This document shows positions 34,622 through 47,489 of a stretch of 64,000 bases of DNA, one piece after another. The notes under the pieces are model-generated. The model saw only the letters and a list, made by a program, of their open reading frames with translations, was not told the DNA's origin and did not search any database. The number at the start of each line of letters is the position of its first letter. Position 1 is the stretch's first letter. Source of the DNA: Isoetes taiwanensis (lineage: Eukaryota; Streptophyta; Lycopodiopsida; Isoetales; Isoetaceae); NCBI GenBank assembly GCA_021234155.1, contig JAJEKV010000058.1:4040600-4104599 (forward strand). The letters run 5' to 3'. The position numbers were made by a program, and so were the translations under genes.

Positions 34622-35438
34622 ACCGTAGACTGGTTACAGTCACCACGGCCCATTAAATCACAACTGCCCAGCAATCGCGACCAGCAGTACCCCCGTGCTC
34701 ATGGACGTCCATCAAGGGCCCGATTTCGGCTATGCCCTTGGGAGCACCTGTAACACCAAATCGTTGCTAGAGATGTTGCATTGGCTAATGGTGCTAGAAG
34801 AGCAGCAGGACTCTTGCCACCACTTGGTGTGGACGCTCTCTCTACAGTCCGTTTATCAAAATCTCCTGATAAACATTTGTCTATTGATCAAGTTTTACAA
34901 CTTCAAATGCTTGCTAAATGCAAATTCTTGCCACACGATCAATGACACATGTCCTCTCGCAAATGCTACAGTGCCTATGAAGTTCAATAATTCTACTACT
35001 TTTGTGCCAGAGAACAAGTTTAACAGACTCGGCTTGCCATCAAAGGTGGTTTCTTCTGCTGATTTTGTACATGAATCCATAAGGAAAAAAACTTATCGTT
35101 GTTTAACTAGGTCCAAAGAAAACAATAGGTTTCCTTTGAGCACTCATCTGCTAGATGCAAGCTCAGTGGTTTCTGCAGTCAGTTGTCGCATTATGTCAAC
35201 AGAACAATGTACATCAGACTTTGATTTTGGAAGCGAGGAAGCTCCTGTGTCTAACACATGCACTATGTCATCAAAACAGTCATCAGATTTTGATATTGCA
35301 AGTAATGAAGCTCCTGCATTTAATTTATTAGCTCAAGGATCACCTATTGGATTAAAGAAAATGAAGCAGGAAACTATGGGTGCCATAAATGGAACGAAAG
35401 AGATGGTGAAAGCAATGCTGATTCTCAAAATAATGTGA
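34622..35438 (+). pseudogene. Unrecognised coding relic downstream of DUF7869-like gene
   Basis: A frame from 34622 reads protein-like sequence to TGA at 34941-34943 with one internal TAA at 34751; it includes DVALANGARRAAGLLPPLGV. A second frame (34695-35438) covers a Ser/Glu-rich region with two DFDFGSEEAP/DFDIASNEAP repeats. They may be the C-terminal part of the same degenerate gene. 35440-36219 holds AT-rich spacer plus a last exon-like frame (36067-36315) ending SDDEEFDIMV, which crosses into the duplicated block. Confidence 0.4.
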
Positions 35439-36219
35439 GTATCATTTTCTTGTCTCCCCCCCTTTTAATTATGGTAAGACAATGTATCATGATATAGGAT
35501 GCGAGTCAGGATTAGAATTCAACATCAATTGGGAAACGACCCAAGATAGCTAAAGTGCACAATATTTCTGAATGTGTGAGTCTATTTGTATGTTAGAACT
35601 TCATTCACATAATTTCTATTCTCTTATGTATATAGTATATATGTGTAGAGACGACGAGATAGAATAAATGAGATGATGAAGGCATTACAAGAGCTCATCC
35701 CAAACTGTAATAAGGTCCTTTCATGGTTAACTTTTAAATATTCATTTTAAATTGTTTAGTGGAGAATATACCTCCTAACATTTATAAATTTGTTTACAGA
35801 CTAATTTATTTTCTTGCATGAAATAAGTGTATCTTATTTATTCTGTCTTCTGCAGATGACAACTTTGAACTGATTAATGACAACTGGGGTGCAATCTATG
35901 GCAGTGCCCATAAACTGTGGTATTGGTACAGGAATAATGCGTAACCCAATTTTATACAATTTTTCAAACCAGTATGGTTTTTCATACATTGGCCCTAATT
36001 TACTCGATCATTATGCTTCATTCTCCTAAGTAAATCCAAAAACATCAGGAATGTAGACCAAGCTCCATGGCAGGTTCAGTTGGATTTGGTCTTGCACAAC
36101 ATGTTCTAACTTCTTGTTATGGAAGCTGGATATTTCTAAGCGGAGTGCCAAAATCAAATAGGATTGTGGTGCCATTGAAAAAATGCGCTCATCGTAGAGC
36201 AGTTCAAGCATCTGTGTAC

Positions 36220-39200
36220 TCTTCCATTAGGAAGCTTTGCTTCTTCCCATTCTTCTTCTGTGAAATAAATTCTGATTGTATAAGTGATGATGAGGAGTTT
36301 GATATAATGGTATGACGTGATCATTTAACGAAGCCATTAGGTCAAGAGTCGGGAAGGCTAGATGCTCCTATATACTGTTATTGTACATTGAATGCATACC
36401 TTTTCTTTGTACTACGTTGTCAGAAATATCTTGTCTTTATCTACAGTGGTTTCTTGTGAGTTTCTTGTGATCTGGACTTTATAACGAGATTTGGGAATAG
36501 AGAGCTAAATCTTTGGTATGTTTGAGCAAAGATTGTGGTCTTTTAGGGCAATTATGAAAGCAAATTGTAGAAATAGATCCAACAGTAAGGTGCCAAAAGC
36601 ATTTTTGTCTTGACAAATCTGTCCTCGGCAAGGGGCCAAGATGACATAGAATTTGGTAACCTGCACATATCGGACTACAGACCATTGCCGATGAATCACA
36701 GTTACTTTCATGGGGTAGGGCCGAAGCATAAATTTTGGAAGACCCGGCATGCCATTCAACCTACAAAGTAAACATGAAACTATAGCTGTTTTGAAAAAAA
36801 AAACAAAGCTTGCAAATGGGATTGCGATTGCTAGGTAGACTCCCGTTCTTAATGGCAGCATTGTTTTTAGGAATTTAACTTTGATAATTGCTTTGATTTT
36901 GTCAAGAGCTGGTCAGATCTCAAGATAAAGTACATAGATTGGATGTATCATATTGCGTTGACCATGACAGCTTCTGGAAGAAAAAGAATCGGTACTTCTA
37001 TGGACACAATGTAATAAACTTGGGATGCAAGCTCAATCCAGGGCCTTCCCTAGCAGCATGCAATACTGCTTTGTATAGGGCATTCTCAAATCTTTGTCTT
37101 AGCAGGTTACTCCAGCTGTGTTTTTGCCAATGTGTTTTTTTGGATTTCAAAGTAAAAATCTTTTGAGTCCCCTGTTTTCTTACATTTCTTTGCTAGTTTT
37201 TAAACTTACATCTCCTCAAATCATATCTTAATGCATAGAGCAAGATGACAAGCAGAAAAAGAATGATAATAGAATAGAATATAATAGTGTTTTTATTGTC
37301 CACGGAGGCCAGTCGGCCTATGGGACCCAAAAAAGAGGCGCTGCGAATATATTACTGTCTGCGTTAAAAAACTCCTGTCCCAAAGGCTTTTGGGGGGGGG
37401 AAATAATGAGAGGAATAAGGTTATTATCAAATTGTACATACATCTATTATGAGGGGAAAGAAATATGTACACATATCAGGCAAATGCCTGAGGACCAAGC
37501 TGATCCCGATGATTTATGACCTCTTAAACGTATGATCCCAGTATCCGTACCAAGGCCATGCTCAATATCTCATGCAGGGGCTGGCCAGAATGGACTAGCT
37601 CAGCATAGCGTGTTCGAATGTCATCATATACCAGACAGCTCTGAAGGGTGTGGCATTCCACAGCTCCAAATTGGCATCGTTATGAAAGCCTCTCTTAGCG
37701 TGGCTTCCCAATCCATCTCCACGTCTCAATATGAAGATGGTGTCTTTGTGGCGGATAGAGGCAATGGTTCTGCGCCTTTTCATGGGTAGATGAGTGCATG
37801 AGATAGCATTGCGGGCCTCGCCTCCCAAAGATGGGGTTTATGTAGCATTGGTAATGTGTCGCCTTGACTGTTCAAGGGTTTCGACATCCCATAGCTCACC
37901 GAGGAAGCATGTATCAAGGTACCGTATGCGAGGTCGTAATGATTTGCCTCCATTTGCACTTTCGGATGCACGTGCTCTGCACATTCCATCCGCCGCCACC
38001 GAGCTCTCATTTTCCACCAGCCGGGCCTTTAGGCCGAGGACCTATTGCCACGATTGTAAGCGAGGTTAGGGGAGGCGAAGTATCGTCCATCTTGACCACC
38101 TTACGGAAGTAGATGATGTGTATGCATCATTTCTAAAGCCATCAAAGGACAACGATGTAGAGAATGTTTTAATTTGTTTCTTTGCTTGGGCTATGGCAAA
38201 TTGGTGGCAAGAACATTGTTCTCATTGACTTTTGATAATACGTTATGAAATCAAGGTACTTGTTCATTTTTTGTCATGGTCTGCTCTCCCATATATTGTA
38301 AATATTAATCTTATATTTGCCAATAAGTACCATATAACAAACAAGAATAAGTTGGAACTTTTTTATTCCAAAGGATCTTGAACGAAATATAAGTTGTTTC
38401 GTATGAGAGCATTGCTTCAATGTTTAGATCACACATTAAACTCCTCATGATGCAAAGTTGAAACCAAATCTTAAGCAATTGCGTATGTAAGGCAAAGTAG
38501 ATGGAGAATCGCATAAAGTCAGTAAGCACAAAAAAGTAGGCTTACAGATAACAATAATATACCTTGTCACATGCTTGAGATTGTTTTCATTTGGTAGTAT
38601 TGATGCTTCTGCACGAAAATAATTTATTGGCAAGGACCTCCTCTCTTTTGATGAAGTAGAAAGCATATATAAGGACATTCTTTTTGAAAAGAAATCGGCA
38701 TCTAAACCATATGTTATAAAAGCATCTAGGATGCCAATGCCCATGCTTCCAGTAGTGCCTTATCAAATGGCTATCAAGCTACAGATGCACAAGTATGGAA
38801 TCCAGATAATGTTACATATGTTTAAAAATCATGCACAAACCTTTTTGCCCTAGAAGATTGAAGGGATTTACACGCCAGGATAATTTATAGTGGATTGGAA
38901 TCAAACATGCTTGTAGTAAATGCTATAGTTACATATGGAAATTTCAAAAGTGTACAAGATGCAAGAAGGAAAATGCAAGAAAGCTGCTGCAATGTATGCA
39001 CACATAGCAGCGATTGATATCTTACTATGTAACAAATATTTGTTGGTGGAGTGTTTTAGGGTTTTCTTTTAAAGCCTTGCAATTAAATTTTTGGCCGTAC
39101 TTGTACTGTGTTAATGACATTAGAGAAGAGTAGCTAACTATGCTTCCCATGTCCTTCCTTAAGCTTCTTGCTTTGTTTTTCAGGTAATGAAACATGCGAA

Positions 39201-40277
39201 AAGATTTTGTCAGGAATCGACTTATAATTCTTCACATGCTTGAATTGTAAATGTTTGTAAATATAGTTTTAATTTTAGTTTTTAGCGTTCATGTGAGAGC
39301 TTAATGGGGAACAAGCCTTTGAACGGTGAACAAGCTTGGTTAATTATGAGTTGCAAGAGTATTCATATCAGGGCAAGAGCACTGGACTTTGTAGTCATTA
39401 TTTTTGCAGAGGAGTTCTCTCCCGTGTTAGAGTAAATAACACGATATGACCTTGGCCAAGAAGTCTTCAACGAAGTTAGGCTGCCTCAACATGGCATCAG
39501 CGAGCACTCACTCCATGGTAATAGTATCCACCATCTTTTTGAGAGTAGAAGATCAAAGTCTGACTGTGGCATTTGAAAAGTTGAATGCACACTCCATATG
39601 ATAGTTATTATGCTATATCCTTCTATTCTATTCTATTCTATTCTATTCTATTCTATTCAAATTTTAGAAGAGCCAAATTTGGCCATCGCACCTACGAATT
39701 TTTCTTAGCTTTCCATGCAGGTTATTTTTTGAAAAGGGATGGTGGCAAGGTATCCCAAAAACAAATAGAATATGTTCATGTGAAATGCAGGAAATTGAAA
39801 ATGAAGAGCATGCAATGTTTTGTTGCAATCTACATGTTCATATTCGTGTCCTTTACATGTTCATATTCGTTGCCCTCAATATGTTCATATTCGCTGATCA
39901 AATTTTTTTGACCTTTCGACCACCATATGTGATGTTATCATTTTCACAAACAGATGTAAGATTGTACTCTTTGTCCCATGACCCGCTGGACTTCTGCGGA
40001 TGTTAATAAATTGTTATTGTCATTATTGTTATTCGATTTAAGGTTATTCATAAGGAAATGCATTTCAGGTTTTATGTTTCCTTCAGATTTTATAAGAGCC
40101 TTGGGATTTTTTTTAATTAAGATTATTTATAAAGGAAATGCATATGAAGTTTTTAAAAATAAAGTACTAAGCTGTGTTTGCTATTTATTCTAAAAATTGG
40201 GCAATGCAGTCAGAAAGAATTCATCCACTAGTATAATGCATACTAGCGAACATTCTTATAAAACTCTGGAATACCCA
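36220..40277. repeat. Segmental duplication, copy 2 (direct)
   Basis: Second copy of 1-4017, about 36.2 kb away and in the same orientation. Most of it is nearly identical. One stretch, about 37742-38187, has dense substitutions and small indels relative to 1505-1945. Identity ends at 40277, exactly where a LINE fragment begins. Copy 2 has about 18 bp near 40110-40128 (TTTTTTTAATTAAGATT) that copy 1 lacks. Confidence 0.95.
37262..38165 (-). mobile_element. L1-like LINE, 3' fragment (duplication copy 2)
   Basis: Same insertion as 1028-1925. In this copy the coding part is broken into short frames by the dense differences at 37742-38187, whereas copy 1 keeps one 150-codon frame. The conserved end stem AGGCC-AGTC-GGCCT is at 37306-37319. 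Confidence 0.85.
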
Positions 40278-42450
40278 TGGCCCCCCATTGGTTCTCACGG
40301 AGGGGGATGTTGTGGAGGGCCTGCAACGACTGGCTAATGGGAAGGCAGCTGACCTCGATGGTATGCAGGCCGAGTTACTCAAATGGGCAGGGCAGCCGCT
40401 GGTGCCGATCCTCACTACCCGCTCCAACGAGCATTGCGGGGAAGGTTTCCCGACAATGGACCCAAGCGGGGTTGTCCCCATTCACAAAGGCGGGCGACCC
40501 ACACCGCCGCCAATTCTGGGGACGATCATGGTCGGATTCGGTGTTTGCCAAACTGTTGGTGGCATTCTCGAGCAGTTGACCCTGGCCAAGGCAGGCGGCG
40601 GATGTGCGAGCCCTCACACAAACATGCTTTAGACCCCGCCACTCAACGATTGACCATAACTTTACACTGCGGGCACTGATTGAAAACAACCGGAACCATC
40701 GGCAGGACTTGTATTGCTGCTTTGTGGACTTCGCGAAGGCTTTTGATACGGTCCCCCAGGAAAAGCTATGGGCTAGAGCTGCGTCAGCTGGGGGCTCCGC
40801 CTGCGCAGAATGCCATATCACAGGTCGTATAAGAGTTGTTTTGGCGGGGATGCGGTAGGACGACCCAAGCATTCACCGATGTAGTATCGGGTCCCGGGGC
40901 TGTCCCCTCTCACCAACACTTTTTGGCCTCTACATTGATCAGTTAGAGCCCTGGCTTACTGAGCATGGGGGAGATGGCATACAGCTTTTGCACCAGGTCA
41001 TCCACCAGCTCATCTATGCAGATGATGTTGACCTTCTGGCCCACACCCCAGAAGCTATGCAGTCTCATCTGGATGCCCTAGACACATGCAATGGGGCCTC
41101 TGGACATTGGCGTGAATCGGCCAAGACCAGGGTGGTGATCATATCCTCTTCACGCCACCCCATGCCTCCTGCACTCACATATTAGGGACAGCCTGTGGAG
41201 GTCACGCCCACCTACAAGTACCTAGGGGTGAAGTTCCCCTCCTCGCTCTGTTGGGAGGCATCCATCCCGCAGGGTGGTGATGAGGCCGAAAGCGCTTTAT
41301 GCCATGCGAGAACTGCTTGATCACGGTGAGCTTTGTGATTGGGGCCATCCGGTCACATCTGCCGGGCCGGGTCGGTGAGCACGGTCCTTCATGCGGGGTC
41401 GAGGTTTGGGGCCCGGTCGTCTCTTTGGCGACCTGGAATGACTTGGAGTAGGTGCAGAAGGCATTTTTTGCACGGGCACTTGGGGTGAAACCTTTAGTCC
41501 CCTATCAGATTCTGCTGCAGGAAACTGGATTCTTGCCATTTTAGCGGGCAGCCCTTGATAGACACATCGTCTATTTTCAGAAAGTGGTTAATATGGGTGA
41601 TGCTCGGCTCCCGCACCTGGCTTACGCGGTGGCAATGGGCCCACAGCGGCTCAGGGCCTGTTGGAGGGGTAAGAGAGATCATTGGTTCGCCAGATGGAAC
41701 GTCGCGGAGAATTTTGCAGTGCGTGCGAGATGGACACAAAGGCCGATCGTGGCGGCTGCGGGGAGTAAAGTGGGCGCTTGCTTCCTTGGCAAGCTCTGGG
41801 ACCCCGGCGCTCTAGAGCAAGTCAAAACGGCCCATTACAAGGAGCACATCAACCCCGTGTTAGCTCGGGACCCGCAGCTCTACCTGCGTTCCCAGCTGCC
41901 CCTGAAAAAGCGCAAACTCATTGCCTCCATTTGCACAGGTGCCCACCATCTTTGCATCGAGACGGGCAGGTGGATTGTTGAGCCCGCCAGGACAGGCTCT
42001 GTCAGTGCTGTCAAACAGGTGCCATTGAGGATGAGTCTCACACTTTCCAGAGTTGCCTAGCATTCAGTCAGATCCGGGCCACATATGCTCCCTTAGTACG
42101 GCCGGACTTGCCCCTACATTTGCTGATGAACACGCGTCGGTCGTGCTCGGGTCGTACATTCCGGGAGGTCTTTGGATCTGCGAGCTCACCTTTGCCCCCG
42201 CCTGGCTGCCCGCTGATTAGGCACTACGGGTGCGGTGCATGAGTGTATATATTTGTGTGTTTTTGCATTTTGTATATTGGAACAGTTTGTCAGCAGGCTG
42301 ATTGCTGCCACGGTTTTTCCCTCGAAAACCCTTCGAGGCGGGGGTTTTTTAATCAGGGTAGTAATCCGCTTGCTGCGCTTTCGTATTGGGTCCCATAGAC
42401 CGATTGGTCTCCGTGGATGATAAAAATACCTTCCTTCCTTCCTTCCTTCC
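40278..42450 (+). mobile_element. L1-like LINE, 3' half with reverse transcriptase
   Basis: A 5'-truncated LINE. The reverse transcriptase is spread over several frames: LTEGDVVEGLQRLANGKAAD (40288), VVPIHKGG (about 40470), FVDFAKAFDTV (about 40720) and the catalytic YADDVDLLAHTPEAM (about 41010). The post-RT domain (41560-42060) matches the LINE fragments at 1.5, 37.8 and 62.7 kb. A C-terminal Cys/His cluster with a DESHTFQSC block lies near 42015-42055 in another frame. The 3' UTR has two stem-loops and the tail is (CCTT)n at 42424-42450. At least four frame changes make it inactive. Confidence 0.9.
42397..42410 (+). other. LINE 3'-end stem-loop
   Basis: AGACC-GATT-GGTCT, a 5-bp stem with a 4-nt loop, lies about 15 nt before the tail. 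The same position in other copies keeps pairing with different bases (AGGCC-AGTC-GGCCT as seen on the plus strand at 1071-1084 and 37306-37319). It is a likely recognition element for the LINE reverse transcriptase. Confidence 0.7.
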
Positions 42451-43149
42451 ATAAGGAATTCCATTATGGACAGTCAAATTTTACAATCCTTTGAACCTTC
42501 TAACAACAGCACCATGCGAGTTCCAAAAATATGTTATAGGTTTCCATGTATTTTCACACTCTAGAAAAGCATTGACCATTGTACTTATCACAATTTTTTG
42601 CTCTTCAGATGATCATAACTTAAATCCACAATCAATCTTGTTAATTTGGGATTATCCGGTCTGGAGAAAAACTTTTTGGAATTTTTTTTAAGTGATTTTC
42701 CCTAAGGTTTTATGGATTTTGGCAGCCAAGAACAATTTTTGATTTGCCAAAAATCGGTGAAAGATTTTTGGGATCTACGTTCAAAAATTTTCCTTTATGC
42801 ATTTTTCAGCATGTGTGTCACGAATATTTCTCTTTCTGTGCACTAGCAGATGGGTATGCAAGGATAGATCCACTTCAGATTTGCAATTCCGGCCACCGAC
42901 TTGGCTTAAAGAACCTAATCGGCTGTTTTTCTCTGGGTATTTGAACATTTACATGCAGACAGATCCGGCTCTCTTGCAAGGATGATAGGTTTTGCACTTT
43001 CTTCCAATCGACCATCTGATAGAACCAATCTTCATCAGGCATCTAATTTTCATTTGAATGTTGCTTCACATGCAGCAGAGGTGGCTCTCCTCAAACATTA
43101 AATCGCAATTATAAGATGTTGCGATATTAAATAATTTATGTTGTTCTGT

Positions 43150-43845
43150 TAGCAGATGATGTGACCCCACTAAGGGGATATTCTTCTGAAACGGCAAAAT
43201 TGAGACAAACATGGGAAGATGAAGAAGGTAACTTCAAATCGTAGCTTTATCAGCTCTGACGATATGTTTTAAACAAGTATTAAAAGTAATATTTACTTCA
43301 AGAAGTCAATTTCATTGCAGTTATATCATGACAACACTTACACCAAAGGTTAAACTCAGTGTTGCCTGGGAAAGCATCGGAGCTACTATTGACAATGTTG
43401 CTCAAGATTTGGGTTCGTTCTCCCTTCCTATGTCTGAGTTGTAGCTTGTGATGTGTGGGGATAATTCACATCTGTGACTGCCTGGTTGATTTGAAGTTGG
43501 AGCAAGGAGATGAAATTTTCTAAGTAGTTTTAGTTGAACATAGACACAATATCAGTTAATTAAAATATTGAAGACACGTTTAAATACTGTTTCTCATAAT
43601 TATTTATGCTACAGGTTAGCAGTAGAAGATACCATCAGGGGTAGAAGATACCGTCAAGGTAATGAATCAGCACTTGCTTCAATAGGAGGTCTTATTGATG
43701 ATATTACCATATTCTTTTCAGAGGCAGTAGAGCCACCTCAAGCTGTCGCCATGGAGACTTCTATTCGCGTGCTCCAGCAGATGAGTGCTTATCTTAAAGA
43801 GTTCAAGATAAAAATATTTCTGCCATGTTCATATCTGTGGAGATA
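43150..43845 (+). pseudogene. Exon-like fragments of an unrecognised gene
   Basis: Several segments look like exons bounded by AG and GT. One near 43156-43228 reads DDVTPLRGYSSETAKLRQTW, one near 43321-43410 reads LTPKVKLSVAWESIGATIDN, and 43615-43845 reads RGRRYRQGNESALASIGG followed by VAMETSIRVLQQMSAYLKEF. The last is an uninterrupted 92-codon frame. I do not recognise the protein. The upstream part 42451-43140 shows nothing I can support. Confidence 0.35.
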
Positions 43846-43889
43846 AAGGTAAAAGGCAGATCATTTGTTAGGCTTTCCAATGCATGCTT

Positions 43890-45300
43890 ATGCCTGGACC
43901 ATAGAGCTTTTTTTTTTGAAGTTATCTCCATGATTGTACTCTGCTGTAGAATGAGAACAACAAATGTATTTTGCCATTTTTTAGATATATGCAATAGGAA
44001 TTCGAAGGATGTGTGCCTAGATTTATTTTTAGAGATTCCCTTAAGCTTTTCAATGGATACTCTTGCTTGACAAATGGATCTTTCATTTGCAAGTTATGCC
44101 CAAATTTTTTCCATTCATTTAAATGTATATCCTTGTGTTATGTATTTGGAATAGTGACGCGAACAATAGAGCTTTCCTTTTGGAATTACCTCAATGTTTG
44201 TATTCTGCTGTAGAATTAGAACAACAAAATATATTTTACCATTTTTGAAATATATCCAATAGGAATTTGGAATATGTGCACCTAGACTTATTTTTAGAGC
44301 TTTCCTTGAGCTTTCCAATGGATACTCTTGCTTGAGAAATGGATCTTGCATTTGCAAGTTATGCCCAAATATCTGCTAGCTGGTGGACATGTCACATAGT
44401 AAACATGGTCGTCTGAGTTCTTGGAGATTTTAAGGAGGTAATGAATTATTTGCCATTCTTTCTAGAGTATATCCCTGTATTATGTATTTCGAGTAGTTAC
44501 TCGGACAATAGAGCTGGAGTTGCCTCCATGTTTGTATGCTGTTGTAGAATTAGAATACTAAATGTATTTTGCCGTATTTGACATATATACAGTAGGAATT
44601 TGAAAGATGTATGCCCAGACTTATTTTTGGAGCTTCCCTTAAGCTTTCCAATGGATGCTCTTGCTTGAGAAATGGATCTTGCATTTGCAAGTTATGCCCA
44701 AATACCTGCTGGCTGGTGGACATGGCAGATAGAAAACATCCATGGAACTCGCCAGCTAGATGTCCATGCCTTCTATGTTTTAAATGCAAATCTATTCCAG
44801 TAGTAAGAGGTAACGTTATTGCTTTGATGCTTAAGAAGCAATATTTGTTTTTTCAGAAGGTGCATGGAAGATAGTTGCTCGCACATCATCAATTTATGTT
44901 TTTTCATAAGGCGTATGGGAGATAGTTGCTTGCACATCATCGTCTTAAAGTTCTTGTGCTGTATTAAATTTATTGCATCTACCACATGATTGTGGTTACT
45001 GTTAGATGTTTGTATTCTGCTGAGAATTAGAACAACAACTATATTTTGGCATTTTGGACAAATATACAATAAGAATTTGAATGGATACTCTTGCTTGAGA
45101 AATTGATCTTGCATTTGCAAGTTATGCCCAAGTATCTGCTACCTGGTAGGACATGCCACATATTTAATATGGCTATTTCAGTTCTTGGAGATTTTAAAAA
45201 GGAGGTAATGAACTATTTGCCATTCTTTCACATGTATATCCATGTGTTATATATTTTGAGTAATTGCTTGGATAACAGAGCTTTCTTTTTTGAGTTGTCT
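43890..45300. repeat. Degenerate tandem repeats, four units of ~260-480 bp
   Basis: Each unit contains CTGCTGTAGAATTAGAACAAC (starts near 43941, 44205, 44536 and 45017; the last two are variant), then GCTTTCCAATGGATACTCTTG and GATCTTGCATTTGCAAG, ending in TATGCCCAAAT. Spacing differs because of internal gains and losses. No open product is convincing. Confidence 0.8.
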
Positions 45301-45429
45301 CCATGTAATATATTACATCAAAGGAGTCTGCGTAAATTTGTTTACCGTTATTTGTTTGATTTGCTAATGCACGGAAAATGAATTATTTTGCAGTGACTAC
45401 ATGTGGATTGATTGCCCCGAGTGGCATTT

Positions 45430-45905
45430 GGCATGAGGGCACTGCCTAAAAAGACATCATCTCCATGTCCTTTTCCAATAAGCTCATAATGGATCTCCTT
45501 GCCAAGTTTTAAAGTTATTGTAATAGCATATGCACTCAAAAGACACAGATATGTTACCTTTCCAGGCTTTACCCCCGGCATCTTGCATCTGCATTTTTGT
45601 ATACAGCTTCAGAGCATCTTGACCATATCCATACTGAACATAGCATGTAATCATTATATTCCAACAAACAAGATCCTTACCATAGATCGTGTTGAAAACT
45701 TAACGTGCATGCTCTAAGTTATTACACTTGCTATACATGTCCATAAGAGCACTGTTAAGAAAATTATCCAATACATGTCCAACTTTTATAATATAAAGAT
45801 GAAGCCATTTCCTTCGGCAACAGCTACTAGATTGGCATATGCATTAAGAATACTAACTAGGGTAATCCTATCTGAGTGGCATTTGGCATATTGTCCAATT
45901 TTCTG
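45430..45905 (-). pseudogene. PPR gene relic
   Basis: On the minus strand consecutive pieces read like pentatricopeptide repeats of the PLS class: ITLVSILNAYANLVAVAEG (about 45870-45815), NSALMDMYSKCNNLEHAR then DLVCWNIMITCYVQYGYGQD and ALKLYTKMQ (about 45760-45600), and GVKPGKVTYLCLLSAY, LKLGKEIHYEL and DDVFLGSALM (45575-45437). Frameshifts and stops separate the pieces. PPR proteins bind organellar RNA in plants. The relic lies inside sequence ending at a Helitron-like terminus, so capture by a Helitron is possible. Confidence 0.85.
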
Positions 45906-47489
45906 TCTTTTCTTCTTTTTCAAGTAATTGGTATTGAGCTTGACCATACATTGTTCAAAGTAAATACATTTTGACCCAATTGTTCAAGTTTTAGGGTAGT
46001 AATCAGGAAACCAACCCTCTAGAGCAACCAATATGTTTCTTACATTATCATGCTACCACAGGCAAGAGGGTATATCTAGCTACATGCAACAAAAACTAGA
46101 CATGCTAAAAGCTGTTAATACTGTGGGTATATAATAGAGCCATACAATTGTGCTACATTGGAAAAGAAGATTTGTGAACGTAATATTATAGATACTTTGT
46201 GAATGGTATAATGAGCCATCATAGTCCTTCCACCTGCACCATGTAAGGAACTTTGTATTCAATGGATGTTTTTGAGTTTTCCCATGGGTGCTTCTTGCAA
46301 TCTTAATGTAGCCCATATGTAAAGCTCTTATCAAGTCATCAGCACACAGAGAATACCTTTCTTGACCCAAATATCTCCAATACAACATCTTAAGGTTCAT
46401 ATAGGTTTATCGACATAGGATCTTGCATCATGCTTGCCCTAGATTTATATGGGTAGCGAAAAGTATTTTATATGATCAAGCTAATGACCCTAGCATACAA
46501 AATGATTACATCTTTGACAATTCTACATTCTCAAGTTCATGCTTTGATGCATCAACTACACAATACAAAGTTCCAAGCATACTATCACAAGCCTTTGTCA
46601 AACATACAACATACCCATCCATCTTCCTCCTTCCATTTTACGTGAAATTTAGCAAGGTACAAATGTCTACAACTTTGTCTACAACTTTATAGATACCTAT
46701 TAGAATTGCATTCATGTCGAACAACACTGCATGCCACAATCGATATGAAGTTCCACACACTCAACATTCATATGAAAAGCCAATCTTATAGCCAACAAAC
46801 ATTGGTCTTTGGTCTTTTGCTAAAAACATAGAATATTCTATACCACGCTTGACATATACCACTTTTATTTCTTATATGTGCATGAACAACCAAACCTTAC
46901 GTTAACATCTTTGCTTACAATGCTTTAGAAAGGACAATTAGGCACCTAATAGGCATAAGCAGATGCAATGCTGGATGGGATATATCGAAACAAATTGTCT
47001 ACATATAGGTATTTCATAGATACACCAATCTTGGTTCTATAGCGTTAAAGTTCTCTATTTATGAACCTATGGTAGAGGCGACCAAAATAAAGAAATAAGA
47101 ATGTCACGTATCCTTTCAAATTTACAAAAGATCGATATTGTAGACTACATAAAATGAACTATTTGATTTGCATTTTCCCTGAATTGCTTCAAAGAGGACA
47201 ATTCAGCACCATATGGTGGATTAATGCATGGAATGTATTGTATTTTACTCATTCGTCTGCTTTGATCCTATCTATCAGCACATGCATAGTTATATCTTAC
47301 ACCAACAAACCTTAAACACTATGAAGCACAGTCTAATTATGACATGATTCATTTTATTTAAACTGTTGCATCTCAAAATGTGTGCCTAGAACACAAACTT
47401 CGTGCTTCATTGATACTACTACAATCTCCAAGTACAAATTTTCATGCTCCAAATTTCCACCTACCACTAAGCAATGACCTTTCAAACTA

